Made by a program: the position numbers and the translations under genes. This document shows, in pieces, positions 54,666 to 63,274 of a stretch of DNA of 64,000 nucleotides; position 1 is the first letter of the stretch; each line of letters starts with the position of its first letter. The stretch covers positions 372,001 to 436,000 of the forward strand of contig NZ_CP085253.1 of the NCBI RefSeq assembly GCF_044872765.1, given 5' to 3'. The notes below the pieces were generated by a model that saw only the letters and a list, made by a program, of their open reading frames with translations, had not been told where the DNA came from and ran no database searches. This DNA is from Micrococcus sp023147585 (GTDB lineage Bacteria > Actinomycetota > Actinomycetes > Actinomycetales > Micrococcaceae).

Positions 54666-56846
54666 TCAGAGCAGGCCGCGGGCCGTGGCCGCGACGTTCT
54701 CGGGGGTGAAGCCGTACTCGGCGAGGAGGAGGGGCCCGTCGGCCGACTCGCCGTAGTGCTCGAGGCTCACGCGGGCCCCGCGGGATCCGGCGGTGACGGT
54801 GTGCTCGAACCACGGCTGGGCGATCCCGGCCTCCACGGAGACGCGGACGGGGGCATCCGGGCCGTCGGGGAGGACCTCGGCCCGGTAGTTCTCGTCCTGC
54901 TCTGCGAACCACTCGAGGCACGGGGCGGACACCACGCGGGTGGGCACGCCGTCGGCCTGCAGCAGGCCCCGCGCGCCCAGCGCCACCGACACCTCGGAGC
55001 CGGTGGCGATCAGCAGGACGCGCGGCGCGGCGGGGGAGCCGTCCGGGCCGGCCGCCTCCGCGAGCACATAGGCCCCGCGGGCGGTGCCGGAGGCCGCGGC
55101 GAGCGCGCCCTCCCCACGGTCGAGCACGGGGACGTTCTGCCGGGTGAGCACGAGGCCCGTGGGGCGCGTGCGGCGCTCGAGCACGGTGCGCCACGCCCAC
55201 GCGGTCTCGTTCGCGTCGGCGGGGCGCACGACGTCGAGGCCCGGGATCGCGCGCAGCGCGGCGAGGTGCTCCACGGGCTGGTGGGTCGGCCCGTCCTCGC
55301 CGAGACCGACCGAGTCGTGCGTCCACACGTAGATGCTCGGCACGCCCATGAGGGCCGCGAGGCGGACGGCGGCGCGCTGGTAGTCGGCGAACTGGAGGAA
55401 CGTGCCGGCGTACGCACGGGTCAGCCCGCCGATCGTGATGCCGTTGACGATCGCGCCCGCCGCGAACTCGCGGATGCCGAAGTGCAGGGTGCGGCCGTAC
55501 GGGTCGCCCTGCCACGTGCTCGTGGAGCGGCGTGCGGGGACGAAGGAGGGCTCGCCCTTCATGGTGGTGTTGTTCGAGCCGGCGAGGTCGGCGGAGCCGC
55601 CCCACAGCTCGGGCATCACGGGGGCGAGGGCGGTCAGGACCTCGCCGGAGGCGGCGCGCGTGGCGATGCCTTTTGCATCGGCGTCCCAGGTGGGGAACGC
55701 CTCGGCGAAGCCCTCGGGCAGATCGCCGGCGGTCAGCCGGGCGAAGAGGCGGGCGCGCTCCGGGTTCGCCTCCCGCCACGCGGCGAGGGCCTCCTCCCAC
55801 TGCGCGCGGTAGGCCTTCGAGCGCTCGCCCACGGCGCGGGCGTGCTCCAGGAGGCCCGGCTCCACCGCGAAGTGCTCCTCGACGTCGAAGCCGAGGTGCG
55901 CTTTGAGCTCACGGACCTCGTCCTCGCCGAGCTTCGCGCCGTGGATGCCGCCGGTGTTCTGCTTCGTGGGGGAGGGCCAGCCGATCACGGTGCGCAGCTT
56001 GATCAGGGAGGGGCGCCCGGTCTCGGCCTTCGCCGCGGCGAGGGCCTCGTAGAGCCGCTCGACGTCCTCCGTGTACTCGGAGACGTCGTGCCCCTGGGCG
56101 CCGTTGGTCCAGTCGACCTCCTGCACGTGCCAGCCGTAGGCCTCGTAGCGGGCGGCGACGTCCTCAGTGAAGGCGATGTCGGTGTCGTCCTCGATGGAGA
56201 TGCGGTTCGCGTCGTAGACGACCACGAGGTTCCCGAGCTCCTGATGACCGGCGAGCGAGCACGCCTCGGCGGTCACGCCCTCCTGGACGTCGCCGTCCGA
56301 GGCGATCACGAAGACGTGGTGGTCGAAGGGCGAGGTCCCGGGGGCGGCGTCGGGGTCCAGCAGGCCGCGCACCCGCCGCTGGTCGTACGCGAAGCCGACC
56401 GCGGAGGCCAGGCCCTGGCCGAGCGGGCCCGTCGTCATCTCCACGCCGGGCGTGTGGCGGTACTCCGGGTGGCCGGGGGTCAGGGATCCGCGGGTGCGCA
56501 GGGCCTCGAGGTCCTCGACCTCGAGGCCGTACCCGGCGGCGAAGAGCTGCAGGTAGAGGACGAGGGAGGCGTGGCCCGCCGAGAGGATGAACCGGTCTCG
56601 GCCGGCCCAGCGGTCGTCGGCCGGGTCCAGGTGCATGACGTTCTGGAAGAGCTGCCACGCCACCGGCGCAAGCGAGATCGCAGTGCCGGGGTGGCCGTGG
56701 CCCGCACGCTCCACCGCGTCCACGGCGAGGACCTTGAGCGTGTCCACCATGCGGCGGTCGGCGTCGTCGTACACGAACTCCCGCGCGGGCGGCACGCGGT
56801 CCAGGGCGGGGATGGGCCCGGCGGCGGGGGACGGGGCGTCGGTCAC
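54666..56846 (-). CDS. tkt: Transketolase
   Basis: Thiamine-diphosphate enzyme moving two-carbon units in the pentose phosphate pathway; 726 residues. It has the VERAGHGHPGTAISLAP start, the metal/ThDP motif ASDGDVQEG, YDANRISIEDDTDI, THDSVGLGEDGPTHQPVEHL and the C-terminal domain. GTG at 56846 with CAGGAG seven bases before; sequence upstream of it is low-complexity, not family-like. First gene of the minus-strand run. Its promoter lies in the divergent gap with ctaB. Confidence 0.95.
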   Translation of the reverse strand: MTDAPSPAAGPIPALDRVPPAREFVYDDADRRMVDTLKVLAVDAVERAGHGHPGTAISLAPVAWQLFQNVMHLDPADDRWAGRDRFILSAGHASLVLYLQLFAAGYGLEVEDLEALRTRGSLTPGHPEYRHTPGVEMTTGPLGQGLASAVGFAYDQRRVRGLLDPDAAPGTSPFDHHVFVIASDGDVQEGVTAEACSLAGHQELGNLVVVYDANRISIEDDTDIAFTEDVAARYEAYGWHVQEVDWTNGAQGHDVSEYTEDVERLYEALAAAKAETGRPSLIKLRTVIGWPSPTKQNTGGIHGAKLGEDEVRELKAHLGFDVEEHFAVEPGLLEHARAVGERSKAYRAQWEEALAAWREANPERARLFARLTAGDLPEGFAEAFPTWDADAKGIATRAASGEVLTALAPVMPELWGGSADLAGSNNTTMKGEPSFVPARRSTSTWQGDPYGRTLHFGIREFAAGAIVNGITIGGLTRAYAGTFLQFADYQRAAVRLAALMGVPSIYVWTHDSVGLGEDGPTHQPVEHLAALRAIPGLDVVRPADANETAWAWRTVLERRTRPTGLVLTRQNVPVLDRGEGALAAASGTARGAYVLAEAAGPDGSPAAPRVLLIATGSEVSVALGARGLLQADGVPTRVVSAPCLEWFAEQDENYRAEVLPDGPDAPVRVSVEAGIAQPWFEHTVTAGSRGARVSLEHYGESADGPLLLAEYGFTPENVAATARGLL

Positions 56847-56919
56847 GGGACTGCTCCTGGCATGTGGGGGACATCGGGGCGCGCCGTCGGGGTCGCTCCC
56901 GAAGGGCGGCGTCCCCGCC

Positions 56920-56925
56920 AGCCTA
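56920..56925 (-). promoter_or_regulatory. -10 hexamer of tkt
   Basis: Minus-strand TAGGCT, predicting a start near 56913 and a leader of about 67 nt. It drives tkt and probably tal, pgi, zwf and opcA. Confidence 0.55.
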
Positions 56926-56992
56926 GCCCGCGGACCCCCGGCCGGTCCCGGAGTGACGCCCGCCTCCCCGGGCGCGCCGCGGGGCCCGCGGG

Positions 56993-56998
56993 TAGGAT
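56993..56998 (+). promoter_or_regulatory. -10 hexamer of ctaB
   Basis: TAGGAT, predicting a start near 57005 and a 76-nt leader. It lies back to back with the tkt promoter 67 bp away. Confidence 0.5.
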
Positions 56999-57080
56999 GG
57001 AGCAGGGCCCCGTGCAGGGCGTGGAGGTTTCCCCGCGCCCCGCCCCCGGCCTGACCCCGTCCCCTCACCGTGAGAAGCAG

Positions 57081-58067
57081 ATGTCATCCTCCGTGGAGTC
57101 GCACTCCCCAGCACCCGCCGCCGACGTCCGGTCGGCCCCCGCGCCCGAGCGGCCGCCGGTCCCCCTGGGCCGGAAGCTGCGCGCCTACCTGGAGCTCACC
57201 AAGCCCCAGGTGATCGAGCTCCTGCTGGTGACCACGCTCCCCACCATGATCTTCGCCCAGCGCGGATTCCCGGACCTCACCACCATGATCGCCACCCTCG
57301 TGGGCGGTGCCATGGCGGCCGGCGCCTCCGGCGCGTTCAACTGCTACATCGACCGGGACATCGACCGGATCATGAAGCGCACCGAGCGCCGGCCCCTCGT
57401 CACGGGCGAGCTCACCCCGCGGGAGGCCCTGGTGTTCTCGTGGACCCTCGCTGTCCTCTCCGTGCTGGTCCTCGGCTTCGGCGCCAACTGGCTCGCGGCG
57501 GGCCTGGGCGTGGCCGCCATCTTCTTCTACGTGGTGGTCTACACGCTGATCCTCAAGCGCCGCACGGAGCAGAACATCGTGTGGGGCGGGATCGCCGGCT
57601 GCTTCCCCGTGCTGATCGGCTGGGCCGCGGTCCGCGGCACGGTCGAGTGGCCCGCCCTCGTGCTCTTCACCGTCATCTTCCTGTGGACCCCGCCGCACTA
57701 CTGGCCCCTGTCCATGAAGTACAAGCGGGACTACCAGGAGGCGGACGTCCCCATGCTCGGGGCCGTCGCCTCCGCGCGTCTCGTGTCCAACCAGGTGGTG
57801 CTCTACGCGTGGGCCACCGTGGTGTGCTCGCTGCTGCTGGTGCCCATGGGCTGGGCCGGCATCGTGTACACGGCCGTGGCGCTCGGCGTCGGCGGCTGGT
57901 TCGTGTGGGAGGCCCACGTCCTCCAGCGCCGCGCGCAGCGCGAGGACTTCGACGACCGCAAGGCCATGAAGGTCTTCCACCTCTCCATCACGTACCTGAC
58001 GCTGCTGTTCGTGGCTCTGGCCATCGACCCGTTCGTGGGCGTGCCGCTCATGCGCTTCGGCGCCTGA
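57081..58067 (+). CDS. ctaB: Protoheme IX farnesyltransferase (heme O synthase)
   Basis: Adds a farnesyl group to protoheme to make heme O for cytochrome oxidase; 328 residues, about nine membrane helices. First Asp-rich motif NCYIDRDIDRIMKRTERRPL and second motif PLSMKYKRDYQEADVPML mark the UbiA fold. The ATG has GAGAAG upstream. It is convergent with ctaA, which uses the product. The N-terminal ~30 residues are hydrophilic and extra. Confidence 0.95.
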   Translation: MSSSVESHSPAPAADVRSAPAPERPPVPLGRKLRAYLELTKPQVIELLLVTTLPTMIFAQRGFPDLTTMIATLVGGAMAAGASGAFNCYIDRDIDRIMKRTERRPLVTGELTPREALVFSWTLAVLSVLVLGFGANWLAAGLGVAAIFFYVVVYTLILKRRTEQNIVWGGIAGCFPVLIGWAAVRGTVEWPALVLFTVIFLWTPPHYWPLSMKYKRDYQEADVPMLGAVASARLVSNQVVLYAWATVVCSLLLVPMGWAGIVYTAVALGVGGWFVWEAHVLQRRAQREDFDDRKAMKVFHLSITYLTLLFVALAIDPFVGVPLMRFGA

Positions 58068-58092
58068 ACCGGCCCTCGGCCCCGTCACGACG

Positions 58093-58130
58093 ACGGCCCC
58101 GCATCCTCCGGCCGGAGGATGCGGGGCCGT
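58093..58130. terminator. Bidirectional terminator between ctaB and ctaA
   Basis: Perfect 38-bp palindrome; stem ACGGCCCCGCATCCTCC with its complement, loop GGCC. It lies between the two convergent heme genes. Confidence 0.85.
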
Positions 58131-58152
58131 TCTGCGTCTCCGGCGCGGGTTT

Positions 58153-59106
58153 TCAGTGCCCCGGCGTGACGTGTCCGCTGGTCTGGCGCTGCCACGCCAG
58201 GGTGCCGGCGACGACGGCGATCGTGGCGCCGGCCAGGTGGGCCGCCACGACCCCGATGGGCAGCCCCGCGACGTGCTGCCAGTAGCCGAGGATCCCCTGG
58301 AGGACGACGGCCGCCAGCAGGAACCAGGCCGAGGACCGCTGGCCCGCGCCGGAGCCGAGCGTGCGGTGGATGAGCACCAGCAGCACCACCGTCGCGATGA
58401 CCGTGAGGTAGACCGGCACGACGTGCAGGCGGGTGATCATGACGGCGTCGAAGCCGTGCCGGGCCGCCGCCGGGTCGCCGGAGTGCGGACCGGTGCCGGT
58501 CACGAGGGTGCCCAGGACGAGGGCGGCCCAGAGGGCGGCGTACGCGACCCGGGCGGCCAGGCGCGTGCCGGGGGTGGTGACGCCGTCCACGAGGGGTGCG
58601 CCCGCGCCGTGGCGGTGCGCCTCCCGCACCCGCAGCCACAGCATGGCCGCGAGGGCGATGAGCACCCCGGAGATGACGAAGTGGACGCCCACGATCCGGG
58701 GGTCCAGGTGCATCCACACGGTGATGCCCCCGATGACGGCCTGGAGCGCGATGCCCGCCAGGAGCAGGCACGCGAGCAGGAACGACGTGCGGTGCGTGCG
58801 GCGGAGGGGCCAGAGCTGCACGATCATGAGCAGGGCGATGACCCCCAGGACGCCCGTGAGGGTCCGGTTGCCGAACTCGATGATGCCGTGGATGCCCATC
58901 TCCGGCGTGGTGGTGAGGGATTCGGGCGTGCACGTCGGCCACGTGGGGCAGCCCAGTCCGGAGCCGGTGAGCCGGACGGCCCCGCCCGTCACCACGATGA
59001 CCATCTGGGAGATGAGGGAGGCGAGGGCGAGGGCCACGGTGGTGGCGGTGATGCGGGAGGGGTCCGCCGCGCCGGCGGCGCGGTGGGAGGAGGATGAAGC
59101 GGTCAC
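58153..59106 (-). CDS. ctaA: Heme A synthase
   Basis: Membrane monooxygenase turning heme O into heme A; 317 residues, about eight helices. Heme-ligand histidines stand in GIHGIIEFGNR, ALQAVIGGITVWMHLDP with GVHFVIS, MITRLHVVPVYL and VVAAHLAGA. The GLGCPTWPTC loop holds the paired cysteines of this family. GTG start with AAGGA upstream. The 3' end faces ctaB. The ABC transporter behind it has its own promoter. Confidence 0.93.
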   Translation of the reverse strand: MTASSSSHRAAGAADPSRITATTVALALASLISQMVIVVTGGAVRLTGSGLGCPTWPTCTPESLTTTPEMGIHGIIEFGNRTLTGVLGVIALLMIVQLWPLRRTHRTSFLLACLLLAGIALQAVIGGITVWMHLDPRIVGVHFVISGVLIALAAMLWLRVREAHRHGAGAPLVDGVTTPGTRLAARVAYAALWAALVLGTLVTGTGPHSGDPAAARHGFDAVMITRLHVVPVYLTVIATVVLLVLIHRTLGSGAGQRSSAWFLLAAVVLQGILGYWQHVAGLPIGVVAAHLAGATIAVVAGTLAWQRQTSGHVTPGH

Positions 59107-59169
59107 GAGAACCGGTCCTTTGCGGGGTCGAGGGTGGGTCGGGGGAGCAGGGAGGGCGGTGCCGGGCCG

Positions 59170-59922
59170 TCAGGGGCGCCAGCGGAACCAGCGCAGGGCG
59201 GCCAGCACGGCCGCCGCGGTCCACGCCACGAGGACGACGAGGGGCAGCGGCTCCCACGTGCCGTCGAGCAGGGCGCCGCGCAGGGCCGCGCCGAGGGCGC
59301 CCGAGGGCAGGAGCTCGAGCCAGCCCCACCGCGGCGGGAACACGGTGCCGCCGACCGCGCCGAACAGCACCCACAGCAGGTTGGCGGCGGCGAGGGTCGC
59401 CTCGGGGCGCGCCGTGCCCGCCAGGAGCAGGCCGAGGGCGGTGAACGCCGCCGCGCCCAGCACGAGGGCGACGGCGGCGGGCAGGATCCCCGCCGGGTCC
59501 GGCCGCCAGCCCAGCGCGAGGCCGACGCCGCCGATCACCGCGGTCTGGACCACGAGCAGGACGGCGACGGACGCGGCCTTGCCGGCGACCAGCCCGAGCG
59601 TGCCGAGCGGCGTCGTGGCGAGCGCGGCGAGCACGTCGTAGCGGCGCTCGAAGCCCGTGGAGATCGCGGTCGCCGTGAAGGCCGAGCTGATGACGGCCAG
59701 CGCGAGGACGCCGGGGACGGCCACGTCCAGGCCGGAGCGGGAGGGCGCGTCCAGCAGACCGGTGGCGTGCACGCCGATCAGCGCGAGCAGCGGCAGGATC
59801 AGGGTGACCATCAGCTGCTCGCCGTTGCGCAGGGCCGTGCCGGTCTCGTAGGCGGCCTGGCGCGCCACGCGGGAGCCCAGGGGGGCGGCTCCGGCGTGGG
59901 GGGCGGCGGTGGGGGTGCTCAT
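59170..59922 (-). CDS. ABC transporter permease
   Basis: 250-residue membrane protein with about six helices, permease of an ABC-2 type exporter. Typical tract: AISTGFERRYDVLAALATTP, then helices with LLAGTARPEATLAA. ATG overlaps the stop of the ATPase gene (ATGA), so the two are coupled. The pair sits between ctaA and sufR in many actinobacteria, including mycobacteria, but the substrate is not known. Confidence 0.85.
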   Translation of the reverse strand: MSTPTAAPHAGAAPLGSRVARQAAYETGTALRNGEQLMVTLILPLLALIGVHATGLLDAPSRSGLDVAVPGVLALAVISSAFTATAISTGFERRYDVLAALATTPLGTLGLVAGKAASVAVLLVVQTAVIGGVGLALGWRPDPAGILPAAVALVLGAAAFTALGLLLAGTARPEATLAAANLLWVLFGAVGGTVFPPRWGWLELLPSGALGAALRGALLDGTWEPLPLVVLVAWTAAAVLAALRWFRWRP

Positions 59923-60884
59923 GCGGCGCTCTCCTGGAGGATGTGCTCGAGGCGCAGGCTCGCCCGGTCCCAGCGCGTGGGCAGCAGGCCGTGGGCCCGC
60001 CACGTGCCGGCGAGGGCCTCGAGGTCGGCGGGGGTGCGCACGCCCGTGACCCGGACGCTGGGGGAGTCGGGCAGCGGGCGGGCGGTGAAGGGGGCGCGCA
60101 GGGCCGCGGACCACGCGCGCACGTCGGCGGGCCGCGCCTGCGCGAACTCCACGTCCACGACGTCGCCGGCCTCCACGCGGGTCAGCTCGGCGAGGGAGCC
60201 GGCGCGCACCACGCGTCCGGCCCGGAGGATCGCCACGTCGTCGGCGAGGCGCTCGGCGTCGTCGAGTAGGTGGGTGGTCAGCAGCACCGCGGCGCCGCGC
60301 GCGGTCTGCTCGCGGATGACCTCGTGGACGACGGGACGGGTCTCCGGGTCCAGCCCGGCCGTCGGCTCGTCCAGGAAGAGCATGTCCGGGCGGCCGACGA
60401 GGGCCGCGGCGAGCGCGACGCGCTGGCGCTGGCCGCCGGAGAGGCGGCGCAGGGAGCGGCCGGCGACCTTCGCGATCAGCAGGCGCTCGAGCAGCTCCTC
60501 CGGGTCCTCGGGGCAGCGGTAGAGCGAGGCCACGTGCGTGACGAACCGGCGCGCCGTCACCGAGGGCGGCAGCCCGCCCTCCTGCCACATGACGCCGATG
60601 CGGGCGCGCAGGTCCGCGGATGCGCGCCAGGGGTCGCGCCCGAAGACGCGGACCGTGCCGGCGTCCGGACGGTCCGTGCCGTGGCACAGGCCCAGCGTCG
60701 TGGACTTGCCCGCGCCGTTGGGGCCGAGCAGGACGGTCACGGCCCCGGCGCGGGCGGTGAGGTCTACCCCGCGCAGCACGGGCGTGCGGGCGCGCCCGCG
60801 GCCCAGGCTCCGGTGGGCGTCCCGCAGGCTCAGCGCCGGCACGGGTGCGTCGGTGTGGGCGTTGTCGGGGGAGGTGGGGGGCAC
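59919..60884 (-). CDS. ABC transporter ATP-binding protein
   Basis: 321-residue ATPase. Walker A LLGPNGAGKSTTLGL, Q-loop WQEGGLPP, signature LRRLSGGQRQRVALAAAL, Walker B MLFLDEPTAGLDPET and H-loop LLTTHLLDDAERLA are intact. The last ~95 residues form the usual accessory domain of ABC-2 exporters. GTG start six bases after a TAGACT -10 element, so probably leaderless. It drives export with the permease that follows. Confidence 0.92.
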   Translation of the reverse strand: MPPTSPDNAHTDAPVPALSLRDAHRSLGRGRARTPVLRGVDLTARAGAVTVLLGPNGAGKSTTLGLCHGTDRPDAGTVRVFGRDPWRASADLRARIGVMWQEGGLPPSVTARRFVTHVASLYRCPEDPEELLERLLIAKVAGRSLRRLSGGQRQRVALAAALVGRPDMLFLDEPTAGLDPETRPVVHEVIREQTARGAAVLLTTHLLDDAERLADDVAILRAGRVVRAGSLAELTRVEAGDVVDVEFAQARPADVRAWSAALRAPFTARPLPDSPSVRVTGVRTPADLEALAGTWRAHGLLPTRWDRASLRLEHILQESAA

Positions 60885-60890
60885 CGGTCC

Positions 60891-60896
60891 AGTCTA
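60891..60896 (-). promoter_or_regulatory. -10 hexamer of the ABC ATPase gene (leaderless)
   Basis: Minus-strand TAGACT, six bases before the GTG at 60884. Confidence 0.55.
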
Positions 60897-60988
60897 GTCG
60901 GGCGGGCCGGCGGTGCCCGGTGCCGCGGGCGGGGCGTCCCGGGTGACGCGGGACACCGGTGCCGAGAGCGGACGAAGGGCCCCCTCAC

Positions 60989-61018
60989 TTGAACGGTTCC
61001 AGATCATTACGTCATCAT
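60989..61018 (+). promoter_or_regulatory. sufR promoter with palindromes
   Basis: TTGAAC at 60989-60994 and CATCAT at 61013-61018 are 18 bp apart and stand as -35 and -10. The GTG at 61025 is six bases after, so the mRNA may be leaderless. GAACGGTTC (60991-60999) is a perfect inverted repeat with one central base, and ATTACGTCAT (61006-61015) is an imperfect one. Either may bind SufR. Confidence 0.5.
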
Positions 61019-61024
61019 GGACTG

Positions 61025-61729
61025 GTGTATTCCGAACGGCCCGTCCCCGCGCATGACGCCGCGCCCGCCCCGGCACCCGCCGAGGGCACGCGCGAGCGCG
61101 TCCTGCAGCTGGTCCTCACGCGCGGGCCGGTGAGCGCGGCCGAGATCGGCCGGGAGCTGGAGCTCACCGCCGCGGCCGTGCGCCGCCACCTCGACGCCCT
61201 CGAGGAGGAGTCCCTCGTGGCCGTGAAGCTCGTCAGCGCCGCCCGCGGAGCGGGCCGCCCCTCCCGCCGGTACGTGGTGACGCAGCACGCCCAGCGCCGT
61301 CTCGGCGACGACCACCTCTCGGTCGCCGTCGACGCGATCGACCGCCTCGCGGAGCTCGGCGGCGAGGGCGAGGTCCGCCGCCTCGCGCGCGGGGCCTTCC
61401 GCGACGTCGAGCGGAGGTTCGACGCCGCCGTCGCCGGCGTGGACCTGCCGCTGGAGGAGCGGACCGCCGTGCTCGCCAGGGTGCTCGACGCCGCCGGATT
61501 CGCCGGCACGCTGCGCCACCTGGGCGAGGGGCTGGCCCCCACCCTGCGGGCCGACCAGGTGTGCCAGGGCCACTGCCCCCTGCAGGGCCTGCCGGCCCGC
61601 TACCCGGAGTTCTGCGAGGAGGAGGCCGCCCTGTTCGCGCGCCTGCTCGGCGTCGACGTGCGCCGGCTCTCCACCCTCGCCACCGGCGGGCACGTGTGCA
61701 CCACGCACGTGCCCCTGGGCCGCACGTGA
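61025..61729 (+). CDS. sufR: SufR-type Fe-S cluster repressor
   Basis: ArsR/DeoR-like repressor of the suf operon, 234 residues. Winged helix near the N-terminus (GPVSAAEIGRELELTAAAVRR). C-terminal cysteines CQGHCPLQG and EFCEEE (C-x3-C-x12-C), with HVCTTH later, fit the Fe-S cluster binding of SufR. GTG 61025 is preferred from the promoter position; a start further upstream would add sequence without family likeness. sufB follows after 72 bp with no separate clear promoter. Confidence 0.92.
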   Translation: MYSERPVPAHDAAPAPAPAEGTRERVLQLVLTRGPVSAAEIGRELELTAAAVRRHLDALEEESLVAVKLVSAARGAGRPSRRYVVTQHAQRRLGDDHLSVAVDAIDRLAELGGEGEVRRLARGAFRDVERRFDAAVAGVDLPLEERTAVLARVLDAAGFAGTLRHLGEGLAPTLRADQVCQGHCPLQGLPARYPEFCEEEAALFARLLGVDVRRLSTLATGGHVCTTHVPLGRT

Positions 61730-61801
61730 GGCCGCCCGCCGGCCCCGAGAAGACCACCCGACCGTCCGACCACCCCGAACACCGCAACGAGAGAGGCTGA
61801 G

Positions 61802-63274
61802 ATGACAGACCAGATCGTCCAGCGGGAGACCACGGAGACCGCCGATCCCGGCGTGATCGCCGAGATCCTCGAGAAGAACCCCGAGTTGAACGCCATCGGC
61901 GCCTACCAGTACGGCTGGGCCGACTCCGACGCGGCCGGCGAGAAGGCCGTGCGCGGCCTGAACGAAGACGTCGTGCGCGACATCTCCGCCAAGAAGTCCG
62001 AGCCGCAGTGGATGCTCGACCTGCGCCTCAAGGGCCTGAAGTACTTCGAGCGCAAGCCGATGCCCGCGTGGGGCCCGGACCTCACCGGCATCGACTTCGA
62101 CAACATCAAGTACTTCGTGCGCTCCACCGAGGGCCAGGCGAAGTCCTGGGAGGACCTGCCCGAGGACATCCGCAACACGTACGAGCGCCTCGGCATCCCC
62201 GAGGCGGAGCGCGACCGCCTCGTGGCGGGCGTCGCCGCCCAGTACGAGTCCGAGGTCGTCTACCACCAGATCCGCGAGGACCTCGAGGCCCAGGGCGTGC
62301 TGTTCCTCGACACCGACACGGCCCTCAAGGAGCACCCGGAGGTGTTCGAGGAGTACTTCGGCACCGTGATCCCGGTGGGCGACAACAAGTTCGCCTCCCT
62401 GAACACGTCCGTGTGGTCCGGCGGCTCCTTCGTGTACGTGCCCAAGGGCGTGCACGTGGACATCCCGCTGCAGGCCTACTTCCGCATCAACACGGAGAAC
62501 ATGGGCCAGTTCGAGCGCACGCTGATCATCGCGGACGAGGACTCCTACGTGCACTACATCGAGGGCTGCACCGCCCCGATGTACAAGTCGGACTCCCTGC
62601 ACTCCGCCGTGGTGGAGATCGTGGTGAAGAAGAACGCCCGCGTGCGCTACACCACCATCCAGAACTGGTCCACCAACGTGTACAACCTGGTGACCAAGCG
62701 TGCCGTGGTCGAGGCCGGCGGAACGATGGAGTGGGTCGACGGCAACATCGGCTCGAAGGTCACCATGAAGTACCCCGCGGTGTACCTCACGGGTGAGCAC
62801 GCCACCGGCGAGACGCTCTCCGTGGCCTTCGCCGGCGCCGACCAGCACCAGGACACGGGCTCGAAGATGGTGCACATGGCCCCCAACACCTCCAGCTCGA
62901 TCGTCTCGAAGTCGATCGCCCGCAACGGCGGCCGGGCCGCCTACCGCGGGCTCGTGCAGGTGGACGAGGGCGCCAAGGGCGCCGCGAACTCGGTGGTGTG
63001 CGACGCGCTGCTCGTGGACACGGTCTCCCGCTCGGACACCTACCCGTACATCGACATCCGCGAGGACGACGTGACCCTCGGCCACGAGGCCACGGTGTCC
63101 CGCGTCTCGGAGGAGCAGCTCTTCTACCTCCAGAGCCGCGGCCTCTCCGAGAGCGAGGCCATGGCGATGATCGTGCGCGGCTTCATCGAGCCGATCGCGC
63201 GCGAGCTGCCGATGGAGTACGCCCTCGAGCTGAACAAGCTGATCGAACTGCAGATGGAAGGGTCGGTGGGCTGA
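61802..63274 (+). CDS. sufB: SufB, Fe-S cluster assembly scaffold
   Basis: Core subunit of the SufBCD complex that builds Fe-S clusters; 490 residues. Family marks: KYFVRSTEGQAKSWEDLPED, WSGGSFVYVPKGVHVDIPLQ, YIEGCTAPMY, VSKSIARNGGRAAYRG, NSVVCDALLVDT with the conserved cysteine, and ATVSRVSEEQLFYLQSRGLS. The ATG follows GAGAGG. No intein-like insertion, unlike some mycobacterial SufB. sufD begins directly after its stop. Confidence 0.97.
   Translation: MTDQIVQRETTETADPGVIAEILEKNPELNAIGAYQYGWADSDAAGEKAVRGLNEDVVRDISAKKSEPQWMLDLRLKGLKYFERKPMPAWGPDLTGIDFDNIKYFVRSTEGQAKSWEDLPEDIRNTYERLGIPEAERDRLVAGVAAQYESEVVYHQIREDLEAQGVLFLDTDTALKEHPEVFEEYFGTVIPVGDNKFASLNTSVWSGGSFVYVPKGVHVDIPLQAYFRINTENMGQFERTLIIADEDSYVHYIEGCTAPMYKSDSLHSAVVEIVVKKNARVRYTTIQNWSTNVYNLVTKRAVVEAGGTMEWVDGNIGSKVTMKYPAVYLTGEHATGETLSVAFAGADQHQDTGSKMVHMAPNTSSSIVSKSIARNGGRAAYRGLVQVDEGAKGAANSVVCDALLVDTVSRSDTYPYIDIREDDVTLGHEATVSRVSEEQLFYLQSRGLSESEAMAMIVRGFIEPIARELPMEYALELNKLIELQMEGSVG

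Noticed and set aside
53502..57080. Long plus-strand frame leading into ctaB
   Set aside because: It runs opposite tal and tkt, which have clear domains. Only the part from 57081 is ctaB.
61802..63274. Intein in SufB, as in some mycobacteria
   Set aside because: The protein is 490 residues with continuous family motifs; no insertion.
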